Origin: Oxalobacter vibrioformis
GTDB taxonomy: Bacteria; Pseudomonadota; Gammaproteobacteria; Burkholderiales; Burkholderiaceae_D
Assembly: GCF_027118995.1 (NCBI RefSeq)
Contig: NZ_CP098242.1
Coordinates: 1,837,001-1,901,000 of the forward strand
Direction of reading: 5' to 3'
Length of the DNA stretch: 64,000 nucleotides
Shown: positions 51,995 through 62,622 of the stretch, in pieces
Layout: each line of letters begins with the position of its first letter
Position numbering within the stretch: position 1 is the first letter of the stretch
Position numbers and translations under genes: made by a program
The notes under the pieces: model-generated
Told to the model about the DNA's origin: nothing
The model's database searches: none
What the model saw: only the letters and a program-made list of their open reading frames with translations

Positions 51995-54133
51995 TTACGG
52001 TCTCACTTCTTCTGCTGTATGCGCCGGGATCAACAGGTTGAATACTGTGCCCCCCGCACCTGACTGACAGTCTATCTGTGCCTCGATCTGGTTGATCAGG
52101 CTGTAGACGGTACGCAGTCCCAATCCCTGGTGATCCTTTCCTTCTGTTATGGTTGTTATCGTTGTTGGCTGAAACCCGTTTTTCAGGATGGTTTCAGGAA
52201 TGCCGGGTCCTGTATCGCGAATGGAAAGCGCGTAGTATGTCGTGTTTTCCTGTTCAACCAGGCCTTTATGGGTAATCATGATTGAGCCGCCGCCCGGCAT
52301 GGCTTCAACCGCATTTTTGATCAGGTTTACCAGTACCTGTCTCAGCAGGTTTTCCGGTGAACGGACGAGCATTTTTTCCGGCAGGGCGGATGAGGCATGG
52401 GTGATGATTTGCAGATTGTCCGGAATAAAGCGGGTTTCATGAAAAAGGGCAATGACATCCTGAACAAGTGCCTTGATGTCCGTGCGCCCGCTCTGGGCTT
52501 TTTTGGAATAGGCCGGGTCACTCATTTCGTTGATCAGTTTGCCAAGACGGACTACTTCCTCATTCAGAATCGAAATAACCTTTTTCTCCTGCGAATGCTC
52601 ATCAACCTGTTTATTGAGAACAAACAGGTAATTCCTGATAACTGCCAGGGGGGTATTGACTTCGTGAGCCATCTCCTGTGAAATCCGCCGGTGTTTTTCT
52701 TCTGCCAGCGCGACTTTATTATCGATCGTTTTTTTCACATCAAGAAGATGGTTCCAGGCCGAAATAAACTGCCTGCCAAAATAGATCAGACGGTATTTAT
52801 CCTCACGAAGTGCCTCAAGCTGTGTTGGCGAAACGCTGGCGAAAATCAGGCCAGGGCACTCTCCATTGCCTGCCAGCGGCAGTAAAAGCCAGCTTGTTCC
52901 GCCCAGCAGCCTGGCCATGTTTTTTTCCGGTGTGAGAGAAAGATCATCCAGCCCCGGGATAAATGCCGGCAGCATGTGAGTGAAGGACTCTGCAATCCAT
53001 CCCGGTGAAACCGCGGCAACAGGATGTCCTTTCAATTGTTCAACCGTTTTGTTAATGGCGATGACCTTGTACTGGCCGGGCGTACCCTCCTGCCAGAGTA
53101 AAACGGCACTGTTTAAGGAGAACAGTGCCGAAGCGGCTTTGAGTGCCGCGTCCTGGAGATCGGTTTCTGTTTTATGACCAAGAAAAAAGCGTCCCAGTTC
53201 GGATGCCTGTATCAGGCTGGAAAGTTCCAGGTTGATCTGTTGCTGAACAGGGAAAGGTGGCGGTTGCTGTACGACTCCTTCCTGGAGTGTGCCCAGGTCA
53301 GAGATATCCAGGCCAAGATAGGCAGCTGATTCATCAGCATCCCGGTGCGTCTCGGCAACGATTTGTATCGTGATGGGTATCGGAAACTGGTAATGGCGTG
53401 CAATCGTCTCAATAGCCGGGTCATCCGGTGCACATTCCGCCAGCCGATTTGACATGTGAATCAGCCGGGCCAGATTATCCGGCAGTGCTTGGGGCGCAAG
53501 CGTGCTGTGATGATGCGCGACGCTTTCCGCAAAGGCCGTACCGAAATCCCATTGCCTGATCAGTGCGGCGCCAGCCTCGGCATGGTCAATGCCAAGCGTC
53601 TCGTATTCTTTTTCACATAACCCGGATGTGTCAGGAAGCGTAAAGAGATCCTGGTACAGGTCCGGTACCACAGCGAGCAGGGCTAAACGCCCGATATCAT
53701 GCATGAGCCCCGCAAGATAGGCTTCGTCAATATTGGATAGCCCCATGTACCAGGCGGCTTTTCTGGCAATAATGGCGGTTTTCAGCGAATGCAGCCAGAA
53801 AAAACGCAAATCCTGATGCTGGAAAGCCGGCAGGTTATTGAAATTCTGGAAAACGGATTCATTAATAACCACCATCCGAACCAGGTGTGTGCCCAGGGTG
53901 ATGAGGCTTTGTTCCAGCTTGTTTTGCTGGCCCAGGTGACGGTAAGCCGGGCTGCTGGCAACCTGCAGGATTTTGTGGGTCATGGCCGGGTCCTGTTCAA
54001 TCAGGCCGGCAAGATCGGAAATGGTCGTATTGTCTTTCTGGCACATCGCCATCAGTCTTAGCAGCACATGCGGCAGGGATGGCAGCCGTGCTGTCGAAAG
54101 ACGGTTCAGGATTTCTGATTTGAGTGCTGACAT
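51995..54133 (-). CDS. HDOD-GAF sensor histidine kinase
   Basis: 712 residues, no membrane helix. N-terminal HDOD domain (LPSLPHVLLRLMAMCQKDNT, then AYLAGLMHDIGRLALL and GIDHAEAGAALIRQWDF), a GAF-like region (about 320-480), HisKA with MAHEVNTPLAVIRNYL, and HATPase (NLIKNAVEAMPGG, then GLGLRTVYSLI). The HDOD part keeps HD-like residues (HDIGR), which is unusual for HDOD proteins. It probably phosphorylates the REC-PAS-GGDEF-EAL protein encoded just downstream. The 264 bases upstream are very A/T-rich and should hold its promoter. Confidence 0.88.
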   Translation of the reverse strand: MSALKSEILNRLSTARLPSLPHVLLRLMAMCQKDNTTISDLAGLIEQDPAMTHKILQVASSPAYRHLGQQNKLEQSLITLGTHLVRMVVINESVFQNFNNLPAFQHQDLRFFWLHSLKTAIIARKAAWYMGLSNIDEAYLAGLMHDIGRLALLAVVPDLYQDLFTLPDTSGLCEKEYETLGIDHAEAGAALIRQWDFGTAFAESVAHHHSTLAPQALPDNLARLIHMSNRLAECAPDDPAIETIARHYQFPIPITIQIVAETHRDADESAAYLGLDISDLGTLQEGVVQQPPPFPVQQQINLELSSLIQASELGRFFLGHKTETDLQDAALKAASALFSLNSAVLLWQEGTPGQYKVIAINKTVEQLKGHPVAAVSPGWIAESFTHMLPAFIPGLDDLSLTPEKNMARLLGGTSWLLLPLAGNGECPGLIFASVSPTQLEALREDKYRLIYFGRQFISAWNHLLDVKKTIDNKVALAEEKHRRISQEMAHEVNTPLAVIRNYLFVLNKQVDEHSQEKKVISILNEEVVRLGKLINEMSDPAYSKKAQSGRTDIKALVQDVIALFHETRFIPDNLQIITHASSALPEKMLVRSPENLLRQVLVNLIKNAVEAMPGGGSIMITHKGLVEQENTTYYALSIRDTGPGIPETILKNGFQPTTITTITEGKDHQGLGLRTVYSLINQIEAQIDCQSGAGGTVFNLLIPAHTAEEVRP

Positions 54134-54397
54134 AATCGACCAAGGTTCCGTAATCAGGAAAACCGTATGGTATAAAGCCTGCGACGGTTTTGTTGACTAA
54201 AAAATAACATAAAAATTATTTTTTATGCATCATTAAACCATTTTTTTAACGGGTTACATGTTTATTTAATTGCAACTTGTTGAATTTATTTGGATTAACT
54301 CCTGTTGCATAAAGACGACAGCTCACATGTGATTATAAGTCTTTGCAGTATGGCGTAATGGAAAAGCCATGAAGCGGCAAGGATATGCCAAAAGCGC

Positions 54398-54976
54398 TTA
54401 TGCTGGTTTTCTAAAGGGGCGGCTGAGGTAAGGCGAATTGGCCAGGCAGAAGCGCCAGGGGATGTCAACGGCTTTGGAAATACCGATGCGGGGCCCACTC
54501 ACCACCTCGACAGGGTGTGGCGCAGGCAAAAGGGAAAGGCGGGAGGCATTCAGGGGCATGCCATTGAGATCGCGGGTAATGGACAGTGCCTGGCAGAGCC
54601 GGCCCGGTCCTGCGCACAGCAGGCGGACGTTGCCGGTTTTCCGGCGTGTTGTCATGATATCGATGCCGTGGGTGGGAAGCAGGGCGCGAATCAGGACCGC
54701 TGCGCCATGACCAAACTCACGGCAGGTGAAATTGACACACCAGTGGATGCCGTAGGAGCGGTACACATAGATGTGGGCCGGCTCGCCGAACATGACTTCA
54801 TTTCGGGGCGTTGGTCCGGCATAACTGTGTGACGCCGGATCGGTCCTGTCATACGCTTCTGTCTCGACGATGATGCCGCCCACGCCATCGACCAGAAAAG
54901 TCGTGCCAATCAACTCATGCGCGACTTTCTCGGAAGGCTGTGAAAAATCGATAAAGGGAAAACCGTTTGCCATCAT
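54398..54976 (-). CDS. 3-methyladenine DNA glycosylase (AAG/MPG family)
   Basis: A 192-residue alkyladenine glycosylase: GGIIVETEAYDRTDPASHSY holds the catalytic Glu, and YVYRSYGIHWCVNF holds the base-pocket residues; then ALLPTHGIDIM and GPGRLCQAL. It removes alkylated purines from DNA. It lies 27 bases after lpxH on the same strand, probably co-transcribed. The start could be 54976 or the adjacent ATG 54973. Confidence 0.92.
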   Translation of the reverse strand: MMANGFPFIDFSQPSEKVAHELIGTTFLVDGVGGIIVETEAYDRTDPASHSYAGPTPRNEVMFGEPAHIYVYRSYGIHWCVNFTCREFGHGAAVLIRALLPTHGIDIMTTRRKTGNVRLLCAGPGRLCQALSITRDLNGMPLNASRLSLLPAPHPVEVVSGPRIGISKAVDIPWRFCLANSPYLSRPFRKPA

Positions 54977-55003
54977 CCGGTAGCAGCATGCAGCAAGGAA
55001 ACG

Positions 55004-55768
55004 TTACTGGCTGACGGTGTGCTGCACAAAGGTGCCTTCGACGGTCAGTTCAAGCCACCCGCCACGCTTTTGGCTGCCGTCAAGATCCCAGTCGGGCAAA
55101 ACGTAACGTTTGCATGTGCCGTATTCATGCAGGCCCGGCTGGTGGGTATGCCCGTGAACGAAAACCGCAGCACCGGTCTGACTGAAGACCTCGTCAATGG
55201 CCGATGCCGTGACATCCCACACATTGTCAGACTTGGCTTCATTTTCCTTTTTGGCGTCTTTTCTGAAGCTCTCGATGGTAAGTTTGCGTTGTTCCAGTGG
55301 CATGGAAAGAAACTGTTGCTGCCATTGCGGGTTTCTTACCATCATGCGAAATTTGACATACTCGGGGTCTTCCAGGCACTGGGCATCACCATGCGCCACG
55401 GCGATTTTCTGGTTGCCGATTGCTATGCCGTGCAGATCCGGCAGGAAAGTGGCACCGCTTTCCACCGCGAATTTATCACCGGTAAGAAAGTCGCGATTGC
55501 CCGGCACCCAGAAAACGGCGACACCGGCATTGGACAGCTGCCGGATGGCATTGAGAATACGACGGTTGTAAGTACTCTCAATATCATCGTCACCGGCCCA
55601 GTATTCAAAGAGATCGCCCAGGATATAGAGCCTTTCTGTTTTCGTCGCTTCATTGGCCATGAAGTCGAGAAAAGCGCTGGTTGTTCTGGGGCTGGCTTCA
55701 GTCAGGTGGGTATCTGACACGAACAGGGCCAGGCTTTTTGCGGACTTTTCTGCTGCGCCGGTGTTCAT
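55004..55768 (-). CDS. lpxH: UDP-2,3-diacylglucosamine diphosphatase LpxH
   Basis: A 254-residue calcineurin-like phosphoesterase with the LpxH signature: SDTHL, ILGDLFEYWAGDD, VPGNRDFL, AVAHGDAQ and VHGHTHQPGLHEY. It hydrolyses UDP-2,3-diacylglucosamine to lipid X in lipid A synthesis at the inner membrane. It starts 12 bases after the ppiB stop, which indicates one operon (ppiB-lpxH-mpg). Confidence 0.95.
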   Translation of the reverse strand: MNTGAAEKSAKSLALFVSDTHLTEASPRTTSAFLDFMANEATKTERLYILGDLFEYWAGDDDIESTYNRRILNAIRQLSNAGVAVFWVPGNRDFLTGDKFAVESGATFLPDLHGIAIGNQKIAVAHGDAQCLEDPEYVKFRMMVRNPQWQQQFLSMPLEQRKLTIESFRKDAKKENEAKSDNVWDVTASAIDEVFSQTGAAVFVHGHTHQPGLHEYGTCKRYVLPDWDLDGSQKRGGWLELTVEGTFVQHTVSQ

Positions 55769-55780
55769 TTTTAATTTTCC

Positions 55781-56272
55781 TTATTCGACTTCTTCTGCTT
55801 TTTCGATGATGACATCGGCTTTCGGTACATCAGCATGCATGCCGCTACGGCCGGTTTCCACTGTTTTGAGGGCATCGACGATGTCCTGTCCTTCCACAAC
55901 TTCACCAAAGACAGCGTAGCCCCAGCCATCCTGGCCGGGATAATCGAGGAAGTGGTTGTCATTGACGTTGATGAAAAACTGCGCCGTGGCAGAATGCGGA
56001 TCAGGTGTTCTTGCCATGGCAAGGGTGTAGCGGGTGTTTTGCAAGCCGTTGTCGGCTTCATTTTCAACCGGATCGTTGGTGGGTTTCTGGTTCATGCCAG
56101 GCTCAAACCCGCCGCCCTGGATCATGAAGTCATTGATGATACGGTGAAAAATCGTGCCGTCGTAATGGCCTGAGCGGACGTAGTTCAGGAAATTTTCAAC
56201 AGTTTTAGGAGCCTTTTCGGCATGAAGCTCGATTTTGATATCGCCATGGTTGGTGTGGAGAATTACGGCCAT
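55781..56272 (-). CDS. ppiB: Peptidyl-prolyl cis-trans isomerase, cyclophilin type
   Basis: A 163-residue cytoplasmic cyclophilin: [36 protein letters not shown] and [12 protein letters not shown] hold the active-site Arg, Phe and Gln. No signal peptide, so PpiB rather than PpiA. ATG at 56272 preceded by AAGGAAAA; the longer frame from 56347 is rejected. Most likely first gene of ppiB-lpxH-mpg. Confidence 0.95.
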   Translation of the reverse strand: MAVILHTNHGDIKIELHAEKAPKTVENFLNYVRSGHYDGTIFHRIINDFMIQGGGFEPGMNQKPTNDPVENEADNGLQNTRYTLAMARTPDPHSATAQFFINVNDNHFLDYPGQDGWGYAVFGEVVEGQDIVDALKTVETGRSGMHADVPKADVIIEKAEEVE

Positions 56273-56619
56273 GATGTTTTTCCTTGTTGTATAGAATGGA
56301 TCTGAATGGGTCATAACGGCATGCCCCGCCGTGGCAGTCGTCCACATCGGGCCGGTTATCTGTCGGGGCAGCCGGGAACAGGGTCCAGCATGATGAGGAT
56401 CATGAAAGCAACGTTATCAGGACCGCTCATTTTTTCAATCGTGTCATTCTAACAAATTCTGGTGATGGTCATGTCTGATTTTTAGGGCCATTCGCCCGGG
56501 ATGTCCGTGGGTTTTGCAAAGGTGCAACATAAAATCTTTCAGGCACTATCCTTTTACCCCTGTGCCACAGTAAAATGAATATCTTTCCCCCGTTTTTGCG
56601 ACATCACGAGATGGTTTCC
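56273..56619. other. Divergent intergenic region between ppiB and cysS
   Basis: 347 bases without a credible gene; promoters of both operons must lie here. I see no strong consensus sites or hairpins to report. Confidence 0.6.
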
Positions 56620-58002
56620 ATGAATGAGTTACAGATTTACAATTCCCTGACACGAAATGTAGAGGTTTTCAAGCCGATCGAACCCGGCAAGGTGCGCATG
56701 TATGTGTGCGGCATGACGGTTTACGATTTCTGTCACATCGGTCATGCGCGGATGATGCTGGCGTTTGATATTGTCTACCGCTGGCTCAGGGAAGCCGGAT
56801 ACGACGTGACGTATGTGCGCAATATCACGGATATTGATGACAAGATTATTGTCCGGGCAGCAGAAAATCAGGAAACCATGCTGGACCTGACAACCCGTTT
56901 TATCCGTTTCATGCACGAGGATATCGCCGCCCTGGGTATTTTGCCGCCGGACCATGAACCGCGTGCAACAGACTATGTGCCCCAGATGCTGGCCATCATT
57001 GACAGGCTGGAAAAAAACGGGCTGGCCTATCGCACCGAAGAAGGCGACGTCAATTATTCGGTTCGTGATTTCAAGGATTATGGCAGGCTGTCGAATCGTT
57101 CGCTGGATGATCTGCGCGCGGGTGAACGGGTTGACGTGAATCTGGGTAAACGTGATCCGCTGGATTTTGTCCTGTGGAAGGCGTCCAAGGCAGATGAGCC
57201 GCATGAGGCGAAATGGGATTCCCCATGGGGGCAGGGCCGTCCGGGCTGGCATATCGAATGTTCTGCCATGTCGTGCCAGCTCCTGGGCGAGCACTTTGAT
57301 ATTCATGGCGGGGGCGCCGACCTGCAGTTTCCACATCATGAAAACGAGATTGCCCAGTCCGAGGGGGCAACCGGACATAAATTTGTCAATTACTGGATGC
57401 ACAATGGGTTTGTCCGGGTGGATGATGAAAAGATGTCCAAGTCACTCGGCAATTTCTTCACCATTCGTGAAGTCCTGCAACAGTATGATGCGGAGGTGTT
57501 GCGCTTTTTTATCATCCGCACGCATTACCGCAGTCCGCTGAACTATTCGGATACCCATCTGGATGATGCCAGGGCAGGACTGATGCGCCTTTATACGGCC
57601 TTGAAAGACATGCCGGTGGAAGCTGCGGTCGTCAACTGGAATGAAGACCATGCACGCCGTTTCCGGCAGGCGATGAATGATGATTTCAATACACCGGTTG
57701 CCGTTGCCGTGCTGTTTGATCTGGCCAATGAAGTCAACCGGTCCGGGTCAGTCGATCTGGCGCGGCAATTGAGGGCACTGGCAGGGACGCTTGGCATCCT
57801 GCAGCGTGACTCGCGCGAATTCCTTCAGGGCGATGACGATGATATTGATGTAAAACGCATCCAGTCGCTGATTGATGCCAGGACGGCGGCAAAAGGCGCG
57901 AAAAATTTTGCCGAGGCTGACCGGATCAGAAATGAGCTGCTCTCCGAAGGGATTGTGCTGGAAGACAGACCGGGTGGTGTGACCGAGTGGCGGCGCGCAT
58001 GA
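56620..58002 (+). CDS. cysS: Cysteinyl-tRNA synthetase
   Basis: A 460-residue class I synthetase with the HIGH motif ([10 protein letters not shown]), KMSKS motif ([12 protein letters not shown]) and zinc ligands including CGMTVYD, the WHIECSAMS loop and the [11 protein letters not shown] pair. It charges tRNA-Cys. The ATG at 56620 gives the usual length; frames beginning at 56575 or 56611 would add up to 15 residues. Its end overlaps the next gene by four bases. Confidence 0.96.
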   Translation: MNELQIYNSLTRNVEVFKPIEPGKVRMYVCGMTVYDFCHIGHARMMLAFDIVYRWLREAGYDVTYVRNITDIDDKIIVRAAENQETMLDLTTRFIRFMHEDIAALGILPPDHEPRATDYVPQMLAIIDRLEKNGLAYRTEEGDVNYSVRDFKDYGRLSNRSLDDLRAGERVDVNLGKRDPLDFVLWKASKADEPHEAKWDSPWGQGRPGWHIECSAMSCQLLGEHFDIHGGGADLQFPHHENEIAQSEGATGHKFVNYWMHNGFVRVDDEKMSKSLGNFFTIREVLQQYDAEVLRFFIIRTHYRSPLNYSDTHLDDARAGLMRLYTALKDMPVEAAVVNWNEDHARRFRQAMNDDFNTPVAVAVLFDLANEVNRSGSVDLARQLRALAGTLGILQRDSREFLQGDDDDIDVKRIQSLIDARTAAKGAKNFAEADRIRNELLSEGIVLEDRPGGVTEWRRA

Positions 58003-58649
58003 GCAAGGCGCGAAAGTCCGGCGAACTGGAACAGATGCCGCCTTACTGGAAAGAAGCCGTACAGGAACTGGCAAAGCGCGACCGTATCATGCGAAAGCTC
58101 ATTGTCGCTGCAGGTGAGAGCTATCCCATGAAGCGGGGTGATCCGTTCAAGACGCTTACGCGTTCCATCATCGGGCAGCAGATATCTGTCAAGGCAGCTG
58201 AATCCATCTGGTTGCGTTGCAAGGAAATCTGTCCGGTCTGCACGCCTGCCAATGTCATCAAAACAGGCGGCGAGAATTTTCTGAAGTGCGGGCTGTCAAA
58301 ACGCAAGACGGAATACGTTATGGATCTGGCCGGGCATTTCAGGAAAAAAACCGTGTATCCGGAAAAATGGACGGACATGAATGATGAAGAAGTCATTGCT
58401 GATTTGACCCGGATTCGCGGTATTGGCCGCTGGACTGCGGAGATGTTCCTGATTTTCAATCTGCATCGCCCCAACGTCCTGCCGCTGGATGATGTCGGCC
58501 TGATCAAGGGTATCAGCATGACTTATTTTTCCGGTGAGCCGGTCACTCGCATGGAGGTGCGCGAACTGGCCGCAAACTGGCACCCCTGGTGCACCGTGGC
58601 AACCTGGTACCTGTGGCGCAGCCTGACGGCAGTTCCGGTAGAATACTAG
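57999..58649 (+). CDS. DNA-3-methyladenine glycosylase, HhH-GPD (AlkA-like) family
   Basis: A 216-residue helix-hairpin-helix glycosylase. The HhH element reads [18 protein letters not shown], and the catalytic Asp follows in [32 protein letters not shown] is the usual N-terminal part. It removes alkylated bases. ATG at 57999 overlaps the cysS stop (ATGA); a GTG at 57987 is less likely. The window therefore has two unrelated alkylation glycosylases. Confidence 0.92.
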   Translation: MSKARKSGELEQMPPYWKEAVQELAKRDRIMRKLIVAAGESYPMKRGDPFKTLTRSIIGQQISVKAAESIWLRCKEICPVCTPANVIKTGGENFLKCGLSKRKTEYVMDLAGHFRKKTVYPEKWTDMNDEEVIADLTRIRGIGRWTAEMFLIFNLHRPNVLPLDDVGLIKGISMTYFSGEPVTRMEVRELAANWHPWCTVATWYLWRSLTAVPVEY

Positions 58650-58846
58650 GCCGTTTACTAAAATACTAAACAGTTCAGGCACTTGCCGTTGCCAAAAGGA
58701 ATGTTTTGACCGGCAGACAATTACTCATTACAATGCCGGGACGTCTAAAAATCCTGTGCCGTGGGAATCGCCCTGAAACGATGCCCCGGCACAGAAAAAT
58801 GCTTTTCTTGCGGGCCTGGCCGCATTGGCCCGTAAAAGGAGATTAA

Positions 58847-59824
58847 GTGGGTAAAACAACTTTTCTGAGCTTTGAGCAACCCATTGCTGAACTGGACTCA
58901 AAGATTGAAGAACTGCGTTTTGTGCAGGATGATTCTGCTGTTGATATTTCTGAAGAAATCACCAAGCTGGCGAAAAAAAGTCAGCAGCTGACAAAGGAAA
59001 TCTACAGCAAGCTGACACCCTGGCAGGTATCACAGATCGCCCGTCATCCGCAAAGACCCTATACGCTGGACTATCTCAACGAGATTTTCACGGATTTCCA
59101 TGAGTTGCATGGAGACCGTACCTTTGGTGATGACCCCGCCATCGTTGGCGGCCTGGCCCGTTTTAACGGGCAGGGCTGTGTGGTCATGGGCCACCAGAAG
59201 GGCCGTGATACCAAGGAACGCGGTTATCGTAATTTTGGTATGCCACGTCCGGAGGGGTATCGCAAGGCCCTGCGCCTGATGCATATGGCGGAAAAATTCA
59301 ACCTGCCGATTTTTACCTTTGTCGATACGCCAGGGGCTTTCCCGGGTATTGATGCGGAGGAACGCGGCCAGTCTGAAGCAATCGGCCGCAATCTCTTTGA
59401 AATGGCCAGGCTGAAGGTGCCGGTTATCACCACGATTATCGGTGAGGGCGGTTCCGGTGGCGCACTGGCGATTGCAGTGGCGGATACGGTGCTGATGCTG
59501 CAGTATTCCGTGTATTCGGTCATTTCGCCGGAAGGCTGTGCCTCCATTCTCTGGAAAACCGCAGAGCGGGCCAATGAGGCGGCTGAAGCGCTTGGCCTGA
59601 CAGCACATCGCTTAAAGGGAATGGGCCTGGTTGACCGGATCATCAATGAGCCCCTCGGTGGCGCACATCGCGATCCAAAGCAGATGGCAGCGCTGTTGAA
59701 GCGGGCACTTGCTGATTCACTTCGCCAGTTCAAGGGGGTGTCTGCCAAGGATCTTCTGGAGGCGCGTCACCAGAAATGGCTGAATTACGGCGAGTTCAAG
59801 AATATCGTTCCCTCGTCGGAGTAA
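58847..59824 (+). CDS. accA: Acetyl-CoA carboxylase carboxyltransferase subunit alpha
   Basis: A 325-residue AccA: an N-terminal helical region ([20 protein letters not shown]), then [40 protein letters not shown] and [15 protein letters not shown], the acyl-CoA-binding crotonase-fold parts. It transfers the carboxyl group to acetyl-CoA for fatty acid synthesis, with AccD. GTG start with AAGGAGATTAA upstream. Order cysS-glycosylase-accA-tilS-lysC is usual in related Burkholderiales. Confidence 0.96.
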   Translation: MGKTTFLSFEQPIAELDSKIEELRFVQDDSAVDISEEITKLAKKSQQLTKEIYSKLTPWQVSQIARHPQRPYTLDYLNEIFTDFHELHGDRTFGDDPAIVGGLARFNGQGCVVMGHQKGRDTKERGYRNFGMPRPEGYRKALRLMHMAEKFNLPIFTFVDTPGAFPGIDAEERGQSEAIGRNLFEMARLKVPVITTIIGEGGSGGALAIAVADTVLMLQYSVYSVISPEGCASILWKTAERANEAAEALGLTAHRLKGMGLVDRIINEPLGGAHRDPKQMAALLKRALADSLRQFKGVSAKDLLEARHQKWLNYGEFKNIVPSSE

Positions 59825-59827
59825 GGA

Positions 59828-61231
59828 GTGAATCAGGCGAAAGCACATCACCCTGTTTTCGAATTTGAACGCGTGCTGGAATCGGTTCCGGCACGCGTTT
59901 TTGCTTTTGGGCAGCCTGGCAGCAAAGAAGAGGCGATGGCGATTGCCTATTCCGGCGGCCTGGATTCCAGTGTGCTGTTGCATCTGGCCCAGGCTTATGC
60001 CGCAAAAAAGCCTATGCGGCTTTTTGCTTTCCATATCCATCATGGCTTGAATGTCAAAGCGGATGACTGGCTTGCCCATTGCCGTAATACGTGTGAGCAA
60101 CTGACGATTCCCTTTGATTTTTGCCGGGTGACGCTGAATCCGGGGGAAGGCGAAGGTGTCGAAGCGGTTGCGCGCCGTGAACGCTATGCGGCCCTGACAG
60201 CCATGTGTCGGCAGTATGGTGTTAATGTGCTGCTGACGGCTCATCATGAGGATGACCAGGTGGAGACAGTGCTTATGCAGTTGATGCGGGGAGCCGGTGT
60301 GGCAGGATTGTCAGGCATGGAAATCCTGGGCACGATTCCTGGTGAAGACGATGAGGCGGCACCGCAACTGTTGCGCCCGCTTCTGGCGGTATCGCGCCAG
60401 GCGCTGGCGGCCTGGGCAAGCGAAAAACACCTCGCCTGGGTGGAGGATGACTCGAATCTGGATGTGCGATATGTCCGAAATGCCATCCGGCAGAAGGTCG
60501 CGCCGCTGCTTTCCGGATTTTTTCCGGGATTTGAAAAGCGGGTGGCACGCAGTGCGCTGCATATGCAGTCGGCTTCCCGACTGTTAAACGAACTGGCGGA
60601 AATGGATTGGGAGCGCTGCCATGATGGCGATGCGCTGGATATCATTCGTATGGCAGAGCTGGGGCATGACCGTTTTGATAATCTCTTCCGTTTCTGGCTG
60701 GATGCGCACGGGTTGCGCATGCCGTCCACGGCTTGGCTGAAAGAAGCCAGGACGCAATTGCTGGATGCAAGAGAGGATGCCCAGGTAAAGCTGGCGCTCG
60801 AAGGTGCCGTTATCCGCCGTTACCGGCAGCATCTTGTGTTTCAGGAGACAAACCCCGAAAGGCCTCTGGCCTTGCCTGAACGGAGTGCGCCATTCACCTG
60901 GCAGGGGGAGTCCCGACTGGAAATGGCGGAATTTGGCGGGGAACTGCTTTTTGAGCCGGTGTCAAAAGGCGTGGACGCCAGGTGGCTTCGGGAACAGATA
61001 CTGGCGCTTGGCGCATATTCCGGCAAGGCCGTGCTCAAAGTAAATGAGGTCCGTCCCACAAAAAGCCTCAAGGCGCACTACCAGGAAAGAGGAGTGCCCG
61101 CATGGGAAAGGCAGCGGCTGCCCCTGCTGTATGCTGGTGAGCGTTTGCTTTTTGCCGCCGGTATCGGCACCGCAATCGATTGTGTCAGCCAGGGTGACAA
61201 TCGTATCCGGATTGGCTGGATTCCTGCGTAA
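59828..61231 (+). CDS. tilS: tRNA(Ile)-lysidine synthetase
   Basis: A 467-residue PP-loop ATPase: AIAYSGGLDSSVLLHLAQAY near residue 40, then FAFHIHHGLN and TAHHEDDQVET, the TilS N-terminal signature, followed by the substrate-binding middle and a C-terminal TilS domain (WERQRLPLLYAGERLLF). It makes lysidine at the wobble base of tRNA-Ile(CAU). Start is GTG at 59828, three bases after accA; AAGGAG is very close to it, so the exact start is not certain. Confidence 0.94.
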   Translation: MNQAKAHHPVFEFERVLESVPARVFAFGQPGSKEEAMAIAYSGGLDSSVLLHLAQAYAAKKPMRLFAFHIHHGLNVKADDWLAHCRNTCEQLTIPFDFCRVTLNPGEGEGVEAVARRERYAALTAMCRQYGVNVLLTAHHEDDQVETVLMQLMRGAGVAGLSGMEILGTIPGEDDEAAPQLLRPLLAVSRQALAAWASEKHLAWVEDDSNLDVRYVRNAIRQKVAPLLSGFFPGFEKRVARSALHMQSASRLLNELAEMDWERCHDGDALDIIRMAELGHDRFDNLFRFWLDAHGLRMPSTAWLKEARTQLLDAREDAQVKLALEGAVIRRYRQHLVFQETNPERPLALPERSAPFTWQGESRLEMAEFGGELLFEPVSKGVDARWLREQILALGAYSGKAVLKVNEVRPTKSLKAHYQERGVPAWERQRLPLLYAGERLLFAAGIGTAIDCVSQGDNRIRIGWIPA

Positions 61232-61335
61232 AGGCCGGTACAGCGCCTGCAGATGGGCATTTTGCTTGTTAATTTGGCACTGGCAGGGTAAAGTTTCATG
61301 CAGGTTTATGTTTGACATTATTATCTGAAAAAAAT

Positions 61336-62586
61336 ATGGGTTTAATTGTTCACAAGTATGGCGGCACATCGATGGGCTCAACCGAGCGGATCAAAAATGT
61401 CGCCAAACGCGTTGCCAAGTGGCATGATGCCGGCAAACGCATTATTGTTGTGCCTTCTGCCATGTCAGGAGAGACCAACCGGCTGATTGCACTGGCCCAG
61501 GAGATTATGCCGCAGCCGGACCAGCGCGAACTGGATATGATTACTTCAACCGGTGAGCAGGTTTCCATTGGCCTTTTGTCGATGGCGCTGATGGCACTGG
61601 GCAAGGAAGCAATATCGTTTACCGGCTGGCAGGTACCTGTACTGACGGATTCTTCCCATACCAGGGCCCGTATCCAGTCGATTGACGCAAAACGGGTAAT
61701 GTCAGCGCTGGATGAAGGCAAAGTCGTGATTATTGCCGGATTCCAGGGGATCGATGACAAGGGAGATATCACGACGCTGGGACGGGGTGGCTCTGATACC
61801 TCGGCTGTTGCCATAGCTGCTGCCATGAAGGCGGATGAATGCCTGATTTATACCGATGTGGACGGGGTGTATACAACAGACCCGCGTGTCGTGTCAGAAG
61901 CCAGACGGCTTAAGAAAATCACCTTTGAGGAAATGCTTGAGATGGCGTCGCAGGGCTCAAAGGTATTGCAGACACGTTCGGTGGAGTTTTCCGGTAATTA
62001 CCAGGTGCCCACCCGTGTTTTGTCATCACTGACAGACCCGCTTATGCCGCTGGAGGAAGAAGCTGTCTCCGGCACACTGATTACCTTTGAGGAAGATGCA
62101 GAAATGGAACAGACGGTTATTTCAGGGATTGCCTTTTCCCGTGACGAGGCAAAAATCATGGTCATTGGCGTGCCTGATAAGCCGGGTATTGCCTTCAAGA
62201 TTTTAGGCGCTATCGCTGATGCTAATATTGAAGTGGATATGATTATCCAGAATCAGTCAGTTGCCGGTATCACGGACTTTACCTTCACCGTCCCGCGTGC
62301 GGATTATGAACGCGCCATCGCGGTGTTGAATACAAAGGTCAAGGGTGAGATTAACGCAAAGGATATCGTGGGAGACAACCGGGTATCCAAAGTATCTGCC
62401 ATTGGCGTGGGTATGCGCAGTCATGTCGGTGTGGCATCGAAAATGTTTGAAACGCTGTACCAGGAAGGTATCAATATCCTCATGATTTCCACATCGGAAA
62501 TCAAGATTTCCATCCTGATTGATGAAAAATATACCGAACTGGCTGTCAGGGCGCTGCATAAGGCGTTCGAGCTGGACAAAGTGTAA
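61336..62586 (+). CDS. lysC: Aspartate kinase
   Basis: A 416-residue amino acid kinase: VHKYGGTSMGSTERI at the start, then LGRGGSDTSAVAIAAAMKAD and IYTDVDGVYTTDPR, and two C-terminal ACT domains (from about 265) for feedback control by lysine and threonine. First step of the aspartate pathway to lysine, methionine and threonine. The ATG at 61336 gives the family's usual start; a TTG at 61312 is rejected. Confidence 0.95.
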   Translation: MGLIVHKYGGTSMGSTERIKNVAKRVAKWHDAGKRIIVVPSAMSGETNRLIALAQEIMPQPDQRELDMITSTGEQVSIGLLSMALMALGKEAISFTGWQVPVLTDSSHTRARIQSIDAKRVMSALDEGKVVIIAGFQGIDDKGDITTLGRGGSDTSAVAIAAAMKADECLIYTDVDGVYTTDPRVVSEARRLKKITFEEMLEMASQGSKVLQTRSVEFSGNYQVPTRVLSSLTDPLMPLEEEAVSGTLITFEEDAEMEQTVISGIAFSRDEAKIMVIGVPDKPGIAFKILGAIADANIEVDMIIQNQSVAGITDFTFTVPRADYERAIAVLNTKVKGEINAKDIVGDNRVSKVSAIGVGMRSHVGVASKMFETLYQEGINILMISTSEIKISILIDEKYTELAVRALHKAFELDKV

Positions 62587-62622
62587 TTTTAGTTTGATGG
62601 ATTGACGACATAAGAGGTGGCC

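Noticed and set aside
56629-57402. 257-codon minus-strand frame inside cysS
   Set aside because: Shadow of the conserved cysS reading frame.
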